A stretch of DNA of 64,000 bases, taken from Faeciplasma sp045660445 (GTDB lineage: Bacteria > Bacillota > Clostridia > Oscillospirales > Ruminococcaceae). The stretch lies in NCBI GenBank assembly GCA_045660445.1, contig JAZRDR010000012.1:1-64000 (forward strand), in the 5' to 3' direction. The position numbers were made by a program, and so were the translations under genes. Under the pieces are notes generated by a model that saw nothing but the letters and a program-made list of their open reading frames with translations, was not told the origin of the DNA and did no database searches. Position 1 is the first letter of the stretch. Each line of letters opens with the position of its first letter. Of the stretch, positions 50,918-59,476 are shown piece after piece.

Positions 50918-52114
50918 TTACTTGATGCCGATAACAACGCCGGAACCAACAGTTCTGCCGCCTTCACGGATAGCGAAGCGGAGACCTTCTTCGATAGCGA
51001 TAGGAGTGATGAGTTCAACATCGATCTCAACGTTATCGCCAGGCATGCACATTTCCTTATCAGCAGGAAGGTGAACAACGCCGGTTACGTCAGTAGTTCT
51101 GAAGTAGAACTGAGGTCTGTAGTTGGTGAAGAAGGGAGTATGACGTCCGCCTTCTTCCTTCTTAAGAACGTAAACCTGTCCCTGGAACTTGGTGAGGGGG
51201 TTGATGGAGCCGGTCTTGCAAAGAACCTGGCCTCTTTCGATGTCCTTTCTCTGAACACCACGGAGAAGTGCGCCGATGTTGTCGCCTGCTTCAGCGTAGT
51301 CCAAAGTCTTTCTGAACATTTCGATACCGGTTACGACGGTCTTAGCTCTGTCTTCGGTGAGACCGATGATTTCAACTTCGTCGCCAACCTTAAGGGTACC
51401 TCTTTCTACTCTACCGGTTGCAACAGTACCACGGCCAGTGATGGTCATAGTATCTTCAACAGGCATCAAGAAGGGCAAGTCAGCCTTACGGTCAGGAGTA
51501 GGAATGTAGGAGTCAACTGCATCCATGAGCTCGAGGATAGGAGCGTAAGCAGGATCAGTGATATCGTCGCCAGCATTAAGAGCTGCAAGAGCAGAACCCT
51601 TAACAATGGGAGTGTCGTCGCCGGGGAATTCGTACTTGCTAAGAAGGTCTCTGATGTCCATCTCAACGAGTTCGAGGAGTTCTTCGTCGTCAACCTGGTC
51701 AACCTTGTTCATGAAAACAACGATTGCAGGAACGCCTACCTGACGAGCAAGAAGGATATGCTCTCTGGTCTGAGCCATAGGTCCGTCGGATGCAGCGCAA
51801 ACGAGGATAGCGCCGTCCATCTGAGCAGCACCGGTGATCATGTTCTTAACATAGTCAGCGTGGCCAGGGCAGTCAACGTGAGCGTAGTGACGGTTGTCAG
51901 TTTCGTACTCAACGTGAGCGGTGTTGATTGTGATACCTCTTTCTCTTTCTTCAGGAGCCTTGTCGATCATGTCGTATGCTTCGAACTTAGCCTGGCCCTT
52001 CATAGCAAGAGTCTTGGTGATAGCTGCAGTAAGAGTGGTTTTGCCGTGGTCAACGTGGCCGATAGTACCAATGTTAACGTGGGGCTTATTTCTTTCGAAT
52101 TTCTGCTTTGCCAT
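50918..52114 (-). CDS. tuf: Elongation factor Tu
   Basis: A 398-residue GTPase that brings aminoacyl-tRNA to the ribosome. G1 is GHVDHGKT, G2 ERERGITI, G3 DCPGHADY, G4 NKVD, G5 GSAL. The N-terminus MAKQKFERNKPHVNIGTIG is standard. It is the last gene of the str operon but also has its own promoter in the 109-base gap after fusA. AGGGAGG precedes the ATG. Confidence 0.99.
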   Translation of the reverse strand: MAKQKFERNKPHVNIGTIGHVDHGKTTLTAAITKTLAMKGQAKFEAYDMIDKAPEERERGITINTAHVEYETDNRHYAHVDCPGHADYVKNMITGAAQMDGAILVCAASDGPMAQTREHILLARQVGVPAIVVFMNKVDQVDDEELLELVEMDIRDLLSKYEFPGDDTPIVKGSALAALNAGDDITDPAYAPILELMDAVDSYIPTPDRKADLPFLMPVEDTMTITGRGTVATGRVERGTLKVGDEVEIIGLTEDRAKTVVTGIEMFRKTLDYAEAGDNIGALLRGVQRKDIERGQVLCKTGSINPLTKFQGQVYVLKKEEGGRHTPFFTNYRPQFYFRTTDVTGVVHLPADKEMCMPGDNVEIDVELITPIAIEEGLRFAIREGGRTVGSGVVIGIK

Positions 52115-52152
52115 TGGAATTTTCCTCCCTTAGGTCATAGTATAGTAATTTA

Positions 52153-52181
52153 ATTCTAACAGATTATTTTGTAAAATGCAA
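52153..52181 (-). promoter_or_regulatory. Internal promoter of tuf
   Basis: Minus-strand TTGCAT (52176-52181) and TAGAAT (52153-52158) have a 17-base spacer, between fusA and tuf. Confidence 0.65.
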
Positions 52182-52223
52182 GCGTTATGCACACATTTTT
52201 TTAATTTTATTACGACTTTTTAA

Positions 52224-54305
52224 TTAGTCGTTATGCTTTCTTGCGTTCATGATGCCTTCAGCGATAGATCTGGGAACTTCAATGTAGCTGTGGGGTTCCA
52301 TTGTGTACTGGCCACGGCCCTGAGTCTTGGATCTTAAGTCGTTGGAGTAACCGAACATTTCAGAAAGCGGAACAAGTGCGTCAACCTGAGCAACGCCGTT
52401 GTTGGTCTCCTGTCCGAGGATCTGTCCACGACGGGAGTTAAGGTCACCGATAGCTGTACCCATATATTCTTCGGGAACGATACATGCAACCTTCATGATA
52501 GGCTCGAGGATTACGGGATCAGCCTTACGCATAGCTTCCTTGAATGCCATAGAGCCTGCGATCGAGAATGCCATTTCAGAGGAGTCAACTTCGTGGTAAG
52601 ATCCATCGTAAAGAGTGATCTTAACGTCAACTACCTGATAGCCTGCCAAAACGCCGGCCTTCATAGCGCCCTGGATACCCTTGTCAACAGCGGGGATGTA
52701 TTCCTTGGGAATAGCACCGCCGACAACGGAGTTAACGAACTCGTATCCCTTACCGGATTCGTTGGGTTCGAGCTTGATCTTAACGTGACCGTACTGACCC
52801 TTACCACCGGACTGACGAGCATACTTGTGGTCAACGTCAGCAAGCTTTCTAACAGTTTCCTTATAGGATACCTGAGGAGCACCGACGTTAGCTTCAACCT
52901 TGAATTCACGGAGCAATCTGTCAACAATGATTTCGAGGTGCAACTCGCCCATACCTGCGATGATGGTCTGGCCGGTTTCTTCATCGGTCCATGTCTTGAA
53001 GGTGGGGTCTTCTTCAGCAAGCTTGCTGAGTGCAATACCCATCTTTTCCTGACCTGCCTTTGTCTTGGGTTCGATAGCCAAGTTGATAACAGGTTCCGGG
53101 AATTCCATGGATTCCAAAATGATAGGATGCTTAGGATCGCAAAGAGTGTCACCGGTGGTGGTGTTCTTTACGCCGACTACAGCGTAGATATCGCCTGCAT
53201 AGCAAACTTCGATATCCTTTCTGTGGTTGGAGTGCATCTGAAGTACACGGCCCATTCTTTCGGACTTGTCCTTGGTGCAGTTAAGAACAGTCTCACCTGC
53301 GTTAAGGGTACCGGAATAAACTCTGAAGAAGCAGAGCTTACCAACGAAGGGGTCGGTAGCGATCTTGAATGCGAGAGCTGCGAAAGGAGCAGTATCGTCG
53401 GAAGGACGGGACTCTTCTTCGCCGGTCTCGGGGTTAACGCCCTTGATATCTTCGATATCGGTAGGAGCAGGCATATAGTCAATAACAGCGTCGAGAAGCT
53501 TCTGAACGCCCTTATTCTTGTAAGAGGTACCGCAAACAACGGGAACCATCTGGCCTGCGATAGTAGCAGCTCTGATACCTGTCTTGAGTTCTTCGATGGT
53601 GAGTTCTTCACCTTCGAGGTACTTCATCATAAGATCTTCGTTAAGCTCTGCAACAGATTCAACGAGCTGAGCACGGTAGATTTCAGCATCCTCGAGCATA
53701 TTCTCGGGAATGTCTTCAACTCTGATGTCCTTTCCAAGGTCATCATAATACATATAGGCCTTCATTTCGAGAAGGTCGATGATGCCCTTGAAGAAGGTTT
53801 CGCTTCCGATAGGAAGCTGGATCGGTACAGCGTTAGCCTTAAGTCTTGAGTGGATCATGCCAAGGACGCGATAGAAGTCTGCACCCATAATGTCCATTTT
53901 GTTAACATAGATCATTCTGGGAACCTTATACTTGTCGCCCTGTCTCCAAACAGTTTCAGTCTGAGGCTCTACGCCGCCCTTTGCACATAAAACAGTAACT
54001 GCACCGTCAAGAACTCTCAAAGATCTCTCAACTTCAACAGTAAAGTCAACGTGGCCGGGGGTGTCAATGATATTGATTCTGTGGCCCTTCCAATAAGCGG
54101 TGGTAGCAGCAGAGGTAATTGTAATACCTCTTTCCTGCTCCTGTTCCATCCAGTCCATTGTTGCAGAACCGTCATGGGTTTCACCAAGCTTATGGTTTAC
54201 ACCGGTATAGAAAAGAATACGCTCAGATGTCGTGGTCTTACCGGCGTCGATATGAGCCATGATACCAATATTACGGGTCATTGACAAAGATACATCTCTT
54301 GCCAT
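52224..54305 (-). CDS. fusA: Elongation factor G
   Basis: A 693-residue translocase GTPase. G1 is AHIDAGKTT, G3 DTPGHVDF, G4 NKMD. Domain II and the domain IV loop (YARQSGGKGQYGHVKIKLEP) are intact, and the C-terminus SIAEGIMNARKHND is standard. The length fits one bacterial EF-G of the translocating type rather than a tet-like protein. It follows rpsG by 48 bases with a GGAG site. Confidence 0.98.
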   Translation of the reverse strand: MARDVSLSMTRNIGIMAHIDAGKTTTSERILFYTGVNHKLGETHDGSATMDWMEQEQERGITITSAATTAYWKGHRINIIDTPGHVDFTVEVERSLRVLDGAVTVLCAKGGVEPQTETVWRQGDKYKVPRMIYVNKMDIMGADFYRVLGMIHSRLKANAVPIQLPIGSETFFKGIIDLLEMKAYMYYDDLGKDIRVEDIPENMLEDAEIYRAQLVESVAELNEDLMMKYLEGEELTIEELKTGIRAATIAGQMVPVVCGTSYKNKGVQKLLDAVIDYMPAPTDIEDIKGVNPETGEEESRPSDDTAPFAALAFKIATDPFVGKLCFFRVYSGTLNAGETVLNCTKDKSERMGRVLQMHSNHRKDIEVCYAGDIYAVVGVKNTTTGDTLCDPKHPIILESMEFPEPVINLAIEPKTKAGQEKMGIALSKLAEEDPTFKTWTDEETGQTIIAGMGELHLEIIVDRLLREFKVEANVGAPQVSYKETVRKLADVDHKYARQSGGKGQYGHVKIKLEPNESGKGYEFVNSVVGGAIPKEYIPAVDKGIQGAMKAGVLAGYQVVDVKITLYDGSYHEVDSSEMAFSIAGSMAFKEAMRKADPVILEPIMKVACIVPEEYMGTAIGDLNSRRGQILGQETNNGVAQVDALVPLSEMFGYSNDLRSKTQGRGQYTMEPHSYIEVPRSIAEGIMNARKHND

Positions 54306-54353
54306 AAATATCTCCTTAGTATCAATATGTGGCTAATGCGACTTTTAGTCGGA

Positions 54354-54824
54354 TTACCAACGGAAGTGTGCAAACGCCTTGTTAGCGTCAGCCATCTTGT
54401 GAGTATCTTCACGCTTCTTGCAAGCTCCGCCTGTTCCGTTAAGAGCGTCGAGGATCTCACCTGCAAGTCTTTCCTTCATTGTCTTCTCATGTCTGTCACG
54501 AGAATACTTTGTGATCCATCTGAGACCTAAGGTCTGACGTCTTTCGGGACGTACTTCCATAGGTACCTGATAGGTAGCACCGCCTACACGGCGTGCCTTT
54601 ACTTCTAAGTTAGGCATTACATTTTCCATTGCAGTCTCGAAAGCTTCGAGTGCAGGCTTGCCAGACTTAGCTTCAACGATTTCGAATGCACCGTATACAA
54701 TCTTCTGAGCTACGCCCTTCTTACCGTCAAGCATGATGCTGTTGATAAGACGGGTTACGAGCTTAGAGTTGTAGATAGGATCCTGCAAAACATCACGCTT
54801 TGCAATATTACCTCTTCTTGGCAC
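54354..54824 (-). CDS. rpsG: 30S ribosomal protein S7
   Basis: A 156-residue 16S rRNA-binding protein that nucleates head assembly of the small subunit. A GTG start at 54824 is chosen: AAGGAGGG is seven bases upstream and the product begins PRRGNIAKRDVL as in the family. It is separated from rpsL by a long structured spacer, a likely site of feedback control by S7. Confidence 0.97.
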   Translation of the reverse strand: MPRRGNIAKRDVLQDPIYNSKLVTRLINSIMLDGKKGVAQKIVYGAFEIVEAKSGKPALEAFETAMENVMPNLEVKARRVGGATYQVPMEVRPERRQTLGLRWITKYSRDRHEKTMKERLAGEILDALNGTGGACKKREDTHKMADANKAFAHFRW

Positions 54825-54842
54825 TTCGCTTCCCTCCTTCAT

Positions 54843-55022
54843 ATAATGATATCATTGGTACTCGATTTCACTTGAGCACATTATTACGCGCTCAAGGACC
54901 CCGTCAGTCCATCAGAGGCAATCATTTAATATATGATTAACCCCACATGGCTGTGGTGGATTGAGTGCTTGTGTTGTTTGAAGCATTTAGCTTCGGTTTT
55001 TGTGTTTTAGTTTGCTGTCGGA
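54843..55022 (-). promoter_or_regulatory. Structured rpsL-rpsG spacer
   Basis: A 180-base gap inside the str operon. It holds a 12-base perfect palindrome AATGATATCATT (54845-54856) next to the rpsG ribosome site, CTTGAGC/GCTCAAG (54871-54877 with 54890-54896), and GAAGC-ATTTA-GCTTC (54980-54994). In E. coli the shorter rpsL-rpsG spacer is bound by S7 to repress translation. A similar role here is inferred. Confidence 0.5.
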
Positions 55023-55445
55023 TTACTTCTTGGTAGCCTTAGGTCTCTTAGCACCATACTTGGATCTTGCCTGCATTCTCTTTGCAACACCCTGAGCGTC
55101 CAAAGTACCTCTGATGATGTGGTAACGCACACCGGGGAGGTCCTTAACTCTTCCGCCTCTGATAAGAACTACGCTATGCTCCTGAAGGTTATGTCCGATA
55201 CCGGGGATGTAAGCAGTAACTTCTGTACCGTTTGTAAGACGAACTCTTGCGATCTTTCTCATAGCAGAGTTAGGCTTCTTAGGTGTAGCAGTCTTTACAG
55301 CTGTGCAAACGCCTCTCTTCTGAGGGCAGCTCTGCTCGATAACTTCCTTCTTCTTGGAGTTGTAGCTCTTCTGAAGTGCGGGAGCGGTCGACTTGTCAGC
55401 CAAAGTTGCTCTTCCCTTGCGAACTAACTGGTTAAAGGTAGGCAT
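55023..55445 (-). CDS. rpsL: 30S ribosomal protein S12
   Basis: A 140-residue decoding-centre protein. The start at 55445 (MPTFNQLVRKGR) follows AAAGGAGAG. The conserved loops KKPNSAMRKIARVRL and RGGRVKDLPGVRYH contain the usual streptomycin-contact lysines (wild type). It is the first gene of the str operon, behind a perfect promoter. Confidence 0.98.
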   Translation of the reverse strand: MPTFNQLVRKGRATLADKSTAPALQKSYNSKKKEVIEQSCPQKRGVCTAVKTATPKKPNSAMRKIARVRLTNGTEVTAYIPGIGHNLQEHSVVLIRGGRVKDLPGVRYHIIRGTLDAQGVAKRMQARSKYGAKRPKATKK

Positions 55446-55513
55446 ATTTTCTCTCCTTTCCCTGAAATTCAATGCTTGTCTGCAGATTAATCCACACTAT
55501 CGCATTCTATTCG

Positions 55514-55542
55514 ATTATACACACTTGCTCTGTGATTGTCAA
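55514..55542 (-). promoter_or_regulatory. Promoter of the str operon
   Basis: Perfect minus-strand TTGACA (55537-55542) and TATAAT (55514-55519) have a 17-base spacer, about 70 bases before rpsL. Confidence 0.92.
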
Positions 55543-55629
55543 GAGGAAATGATATGGGTATTATGCCGAATTTAGGACGATTGATACCCTATACATAGTC
55601 ATTTTTGACAACTTAGCTAAACACAGCAA

Positions 55630-55654
55630 TCGGGCGCACATAATGTACGCCCGA
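55630..55654 (-). terminator. Hairpin after the YitT-family gene
   Basis: TCGGGCG and CGCCCGA enclose ACAT/ATGT. It lies five bases after the stop, with no clear T run, so it is a weak or factor-assisted terminator. Confidence 0.4.
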
Positions 55655-55658
55655 AATG

Positions 55659-56546
55659 TTATCTTTTATCCTGATTTGCTTTAAAAATATCGGCAACTTC
55701 GCTGATAGTGATATATGCCGAGGGGTCGATATTGTGGACAAGTTCTTTAAGTCTTACGACCTGGAAACGGTTTACGATGAAATATACCATTGTCTTTTGG
55801 GTGTTAGAATATCCTCCCACAACATTGATCTTTGTCGAGCCTGTTTCAAAAGCTTCTCCCAGTGCCTTGCAAACATCGTCAGGTTCGACGGTTATGATCA
55901 TTGCACACTTCGCTCTGTCCAAACCGTCAACGATAAAGTCGATAGTTTTAAGACCTGCATAATATGTAACTATCGAATAAAGAGGCAATATCCAGCTTTC
56001 GATTACAAATCCGCAAATTATATAAAGCATAACATTATATGCCATTACAAACGTGCCAACAGTTATGCCCATCTTTTTCGCAAAGACAACTGCCATAACC
56101 TCGATTCCGTCCATCGCGCCGCCGAAACGTATCGCCAAGCCACTGCCTGCGCCGGAAATAACTCCTCCGAAAAGAGCACAAAGCAACAAATCGGTTCCTG
56201 CCAAAGGTGATGCCATATCGACATCGATCGGCAAAACATCAGTTATGAGCCATGCTGCAACAGAATATATCGCAACGGTGTATATCGCGTAGAAAGTAAA
56301 CACGCTGCCCTGCTTTTTAAAACCATAAAGAAAAAGAGGAACATTAAGCAAAAGCAGGAACACAGACAATGAAAGCGGGGTTACCTGGGATAAAAGCATC
56401 GAAGTTCCTGAAATTCCGCTGTCATAAAGCTTAACGGGTGATAAAAATGCTGTTATTCCAAATGCGTTGATCACACCCGCAACCGTCAACATTATCAGGT
56501 TTTTAAACTTCAATTTGCCCACAAACTCGGTTAAAAGCGATAGCAT
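55659..56546 (-). CDS. YitT family (DUF2179) membrane protein
   Basis: A 295-residue protein. The start at 56546 follows AAAGGAG. Five or six hydrophobic helices fill residues about 18-200 (VAGVINAFGITAFLSP and FGGAMDGIEVMAVVFAKK are typical), and a cytoplasmic DUF2179 domain (about 215-290: CAMIITVEPDDVCKALGEAFETGSTKINVVGGYSNTQKTMVYFIV) ends the protein. The fold resembles cyclic-nucleotide-type ligand sensors. Substrates of this family are not firmly known. It is monocistronic. Confidence 0.93.
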   Translation of the reverse strand: MLSLLTEFVGKLKFKNLIMLTVAGVINAFGITAFLSPVKLYDSGISGTSMLLSQVTPLSLSVFLLLLNVPLFLYGFKKQGSVFTFYAIYTVAIYSVAAWLITDVLPIDVDMASPLAGTDLLLCALFGGVISGAGSGLAIRFGGAMDGIEVMAVVFAKKMGITVGTFVMAYNVMLYIICGFVIESWILPLYSIVTYYAGLKTIDFIVDGLDRAKCAMIITVEPDDVCKALGEAFETGSTKINVVGGYSNTQKTMVYFIVNRFQVVRLKELVHNIDPSAYITISEVADIFKANQDKR

Positions 56547-56624
56547 GGATCTGCTCCTTTCAAAAAGCACTTACTTTATACAGTATAGTATATTTTTTAT
56601 CAAATGTAAAGGAAAATAACCGGA

Positions 56625-56661
56625 AAATAAAAATCCCGAACGCTGTTGCATTCGGGATTTT
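56625..56661 (-). terminator. Terminator of tRNA-Leu
   Basis: AAATCCCGAA and TTCGGGATTT pair directly after the CCA end, followed on the minus strand by TTTATTTTCC. Confidence 0.88.
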
Positions 56662-56748
56662 TGGTGCCGGTGGCCGGGGTCGAACCGGCACGGTTGTTAC
56701 ACCGCTGGATTTTGAGTCCAGTACGTCTGCCAATTCCATCACACCGGC
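56662..56748 (-). tRNA. tRNA-Leu (anticodon CAA)
   Basis: An 87-base class II tRNA. Acceptor GCCGGTG pairs with CACCGGC, then A and an encoded CCA. The anticodon stem CTGGA/TCCAG carries loop CTCAAAA (anticodon CAA, reads TTG). The variable arm is CGGTGTAACAACCG. It has its own promoter and terminator. An open frame across it is a known translation artefact of such tRNA genes. Confidence 0.96.
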
Positions 56749-56769
56749 ATTAAGTTTTTCAACTCCGTT

Positions 56770-56798
56770 ATTATAGCAGATGATTTGGCAGTTGTCAA
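56770..56798 (-). promoter_or_regulatory. Promoter of tRNA-Leu
   Basis: Perfect minus-strand TTGACA (56793-56798) and TATAAT (56770-56775) have a 17-base spacer, immediately after the stop of the gene at 56803. Confidence 0.9.
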
Positions 56799-56802
56799 GC
56801 AT

Positions 56803-57132
56803 TTATTTTAAAAATCTGTTCTTAAAAATCGTGCCCAAAATTACGCACACGAAGGACATTATTCCGTATGCAGGGATGTATATCCACGCGCTGGCATTAA
56901 AGAACATATACATACAAGGAACGAACACGACCATTGAAGCGACGCTTATCAGCCAGTCACCGCCGTGGTTTTTGGCAAACATAAAGCCTATAACCATAAC
57001 CACGCAAAGATAGAACACAGGCAAAAGGTTATAAAACGGGAAGTTGATGAATGCACAAAGAATTGGTGTGAAATAGAATATCGCAATCATCGTTATGATA
57101 TACCAAAGCATTTTGTCAAAGCGTTCTCTCAT
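56803..57132 (-). CDS. Four-helix membrane protein, unknown function
   Basis: A 109-residue protein with four hydrophobic segments (about 9-29, 34-51, 61-80 and 85-104) and very short loops. The N-terminus MRERFDKMLW is basic and stays inside. It ends a six-gene operon, nine bases after the nitroreductase gene, with a ribosome site AAGGTGAGG. I do not recognise a family; it has no charged motif that hints at a substrate. Confidence 0.75.
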   Translation of the reverse strand: MRERFDKMLWYIITMIAIFYFTPILCAFINFPFYNLLPVFYLCVVMVIGFMFAKNHGGDWLISVASMVVFVPCMYMFFNASAWIYIPAYGIMSFVCVILGTIFKNRFLK

Positions 57133-57141
57133 GTCCTCACC

Positions 57142-57672
57142 TTATTTTACATAATAAACATAGTTGTCCTTGTGGTCTCTGGGTGCAGGGAATTCGCCGT
57201 CACAGTAACCCAAAATACAGTTGCCGATGCCTTCAAATTCACCTTCGATTCCCCACTTCTTAAGCAAAGCCTTGCCCTCTTCAGAATCGAAAACCTCTTT
57301 AGCTCGATGGATCCAGCAAGCGCCCACACCGATAGCGTGTGCAGCATTCAAAAGATTGCCCATTACAAGGCTTCCATCGTATACATAGGTGTTGGCTCTG
57401 GTTTTCTCTGCAAGAACTATCAGGCAGGTGGGTGCACCGTAAAACGGATCGCCCGAAGCTCCCATTACGTCGGCGTTAAGCTTGCTTAAAAGCTTTACGG
57501 TATCGGGATCCTGAACGGCAATAATTATCGGTGCCTGAAGGTTTCTTCCCGTGGGGGCATTTATTCCTGCGGCGAGAATGGTTTCAAGCTCTTCGTTTGT
57601 TATCTGATCGGGCTTGAATTTCTTAACGCTTCTTCTTGAAAGCAAAACCTCGATAGCTTCGTTTTTGATCAT
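57142..57672 (-). CDS. Nitroreductase family FMN oxidoreductase
   Basis: A 176-residue flavoprotein. The FMN phosphate-binding SRRSVKKFKPDQI (about residues 12-24) and INAPTGRNLQAP loop (about 36-47) are diagnostic, and GVGACWIHRAKE near residue 117 fits the family. Members reduce nitro compounds, quinones or flavins with NAD(P)H, and the physiological substrate is unknown. It follows rqcH by 18 bases with AAAGGAG. Confidence 0.92.
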   Translation of the reverse strand: MIKNEAIEVLLSRRSVKKFKPDQITNEELETILAAGINAPTGRNLQAPIIIAVQDPDTVKLLSKLNADVMGASGDPFYGAPTCLIVLAEKTRANTYVYDGSLVMGNLLNAAHAIGVGACWIHRAKEVFDSEEGKALLKKWGIEGEFEGIGNCILGYCDGEFPAPRDHKDNYVYYVK

Positions 57673-57690
57673 TTGGGCACACTCCTTTTA

Positions 57691-59457
57691 TTATTGTTTA
57701 GATCTCTTTAATTCGTTCACCAAATCATCATCGGGAGTTACGTAAAGAGTTTTGTTGTTTGTGAATATAACCATTCCGGGCTTTGCGCCGGAGGGCTTTT
57801 TAACGTATTTAACCTGAACATAATCAACCGGCACAAGCGATGAATTGCGCGCCGAGGAGTTATATGCCGCAATGAGGGCCGCTTCCTCGATAGTCTCCTC
57901 GCTTGGAGTTTCGCCGTTACACTCAATTATAACGTGCGAGCCTGTTATGTTCTGAACGTGAAGCCAGATATCCGACTTATCGGCAGTTTTAAGGGTTAAT
58001 GTGTCGTTCTGGCGGTTGTTTCTGCCGACAAGAATTCTATACCCTTCGCTTGATTCATACTCGATCGGCGGCAAGGCTTTGGGCTGTTTTTGCTTGAACT
58101 TCGGCGGCTTAACATATCCGCCTGCGGCAAGCTCGAGTCTTATCTCAGTCAATTCATTTTCGGTGGAAGCTCGGCTTAACGAATCAAATACCGAGTCGAC
58201 GTATTTAAGCTCGCTCTCGCCAAGTGCGATAAGCTCACGAAGCTTTTTGTCTGCTGTATCAGCCTTGCGATACTCAGAGTAATACTTCTGTGCGTTCTGT
58301 GCAGGAGTGAGCCTTGCATCAAGCGCGATCTCAACAGTCGGGCAGGCTTCATCGTAATAATTTTCAACCGCCGCCACAGTATCGCCTTTATTGAACCTAT
58401 AAAGATTTGCCATGATAAGGTCGCCCTTCAGGCGAAGCTCATCACGGTTTTTGCACACCTCAAGCTCGATCTTTTGTGCGGAAACTCGTCGCGCGATACG
58501 CTCGCTTAAATTAACGAGCAATTTAAAAAGATCCTGCGCGCGCTGACGGGTTTGAGCGATAACGTCGCGCTCGGAATAGAAATAATCCAAAAGCTCGCAA
58601 GCGTGATCGAACTCACGTGTAGTCATTAGGTTGCCGTATTGAGATATCGGGACAAAGCAGAAATCCTTCATCAGGCCGTTTTTGTCCTTCAAAACGGTAT
58701 ATTTATTCTCGCCTTTAAGAATTATATCGGCAGAATTTTTAACATAGAACACAAGTCTGTCGCACTCGTCAGAGGTAAGCTCGCATATTTTGCGTTCCTC
58801 TCCCCTTGCGGCATAGTGAACAGCTTCACGGGCAAACACAGGGCTTATACCCTCGAATATCTTAACGAGGGATTTTGCAACGTCGGCAGTGGGGTTTTCG
58901 TTCAAACGGGAAATAAGTACGTCAGAACTGAAATCGAACATTGAAAGACGCTCTTCCTTGGGCGGCAAGGTATAGGTTATGCCGGGAAGGATGCGCCGCA
59001 CACTGGACATATCCTCGCTTACACGCTTGATAGCATCTATCACCCTGCCCTCTTTTCCGATGAGGATGATATTCGAGCATCTGCCCATTATCTCGCTTGC
59101 GAGGGTTAGGGTTACACGGTCGCCAAGCTCGTCTGTCGCTTCGAAATCGAAGAATAAAATTCGCTCGAAGCCGTCTTGTCTTATCGAAACAAGCTTTCCG
59201 GACGAAAGATGCTTTCGCATGAGCATACAAAACATTGGGGGGACCTTTGGATTCTCAAGCTCGTGGTGGGTTAAATGAACTCTTGCATTGCCGGCACCTG
59301 CCGAGAGCAAAAGCTTAACGTTTCCGTGTGAAACGGTTCGAAGTGAGATCACCAAGCTGTCACGAGACGGCTGATGGATCTTATCAACTCGGGAATTTAT
59401 CAAAACTTCCTCGAGCTCTTTTTTAACAAGGCTTAAATATACGCCGTCAAGTGCCAT
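57691..59457 (-). CDS. rqcH: Ribosome quality-control factor RqcH (NFACT family)
   Basis: A 588-residue protein that binds split 50S subunits and adds alanine tails to stalled chains. The NFACT-N domain starts MALDGVYLSLVKKELEEVL, with the conserved DSLVISLR and NARVHLT. Two helical arms (coiled coil, about 270-430) precede the NFACT-R domain with DIWLHVQNITGSHVII near 505. The older name for the family is FbpA/fibronectin-binding-like protein. It lies between nif3-like and nitroreductase genes in one operon. Confidence 0.94.
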   Translation of the reverse strand: MALDGVYLSLVKKELEEVLINSRVDKIHQPSRDSLVISLRTVSHGNVKLLLSAGAGNARVHLTHHELENPKVPPMFCMLMRKHLSSGKLVSIRQDGFERILFFDFEATDELGDRVTLTLASEIMGRCSNIILIGKEGRVIDAIKRVSEDMSSVRRILPGITYTLPPKEERLSMFDFSSDVLISRLNENPTADVAKSLVKIFEGISPVFAREAVHYAARGEERKICELTSDECDRLVFYVKNSADIILKGENKYTVLKDKNGLMKDFCFVPISQYGNLMTTREFDHACELLDYFYSERDVIAQTRQRAQDLFKLLVNLSERIARRVSAQKIELEVCKNRDELRLKGDLIMANLYRFNKGDTVAAVENYYDEACPTVEIALDARLTPAQNAQKYYSEYRKADTADKKLRELIALGESELKYVDSVFDSLSRASTENELTEIRLELAAGGYVKPPKFKQKQPKALPPIEYESSEGYRILVGRNNRQNDTLTLKTADKSDIWLHVQNITGSHVIIECNGETPSEETIEEAALIAAYNSSARNSSLVPVDYVQVKYVKKPSGAKPGMVIFTNNKTLYVTPDDDLVNELKRSKQ

Positions 59458-59476
59458 TTTCTTCTCCTAATTAAAA

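Noticed and set aside
50882..53849. Long plus-strand frames opposite tuf and fusA
   Set aside because: Same antisense effect over conserved elongation-factor genes.
56560..56802. 80-residue minus-strand frame containing MELADVLDSKSSGVTT
   Set aside because: This is the well-known false translation of a tRNA-Leu gene; the tRNA at 56662-56748 explains it.
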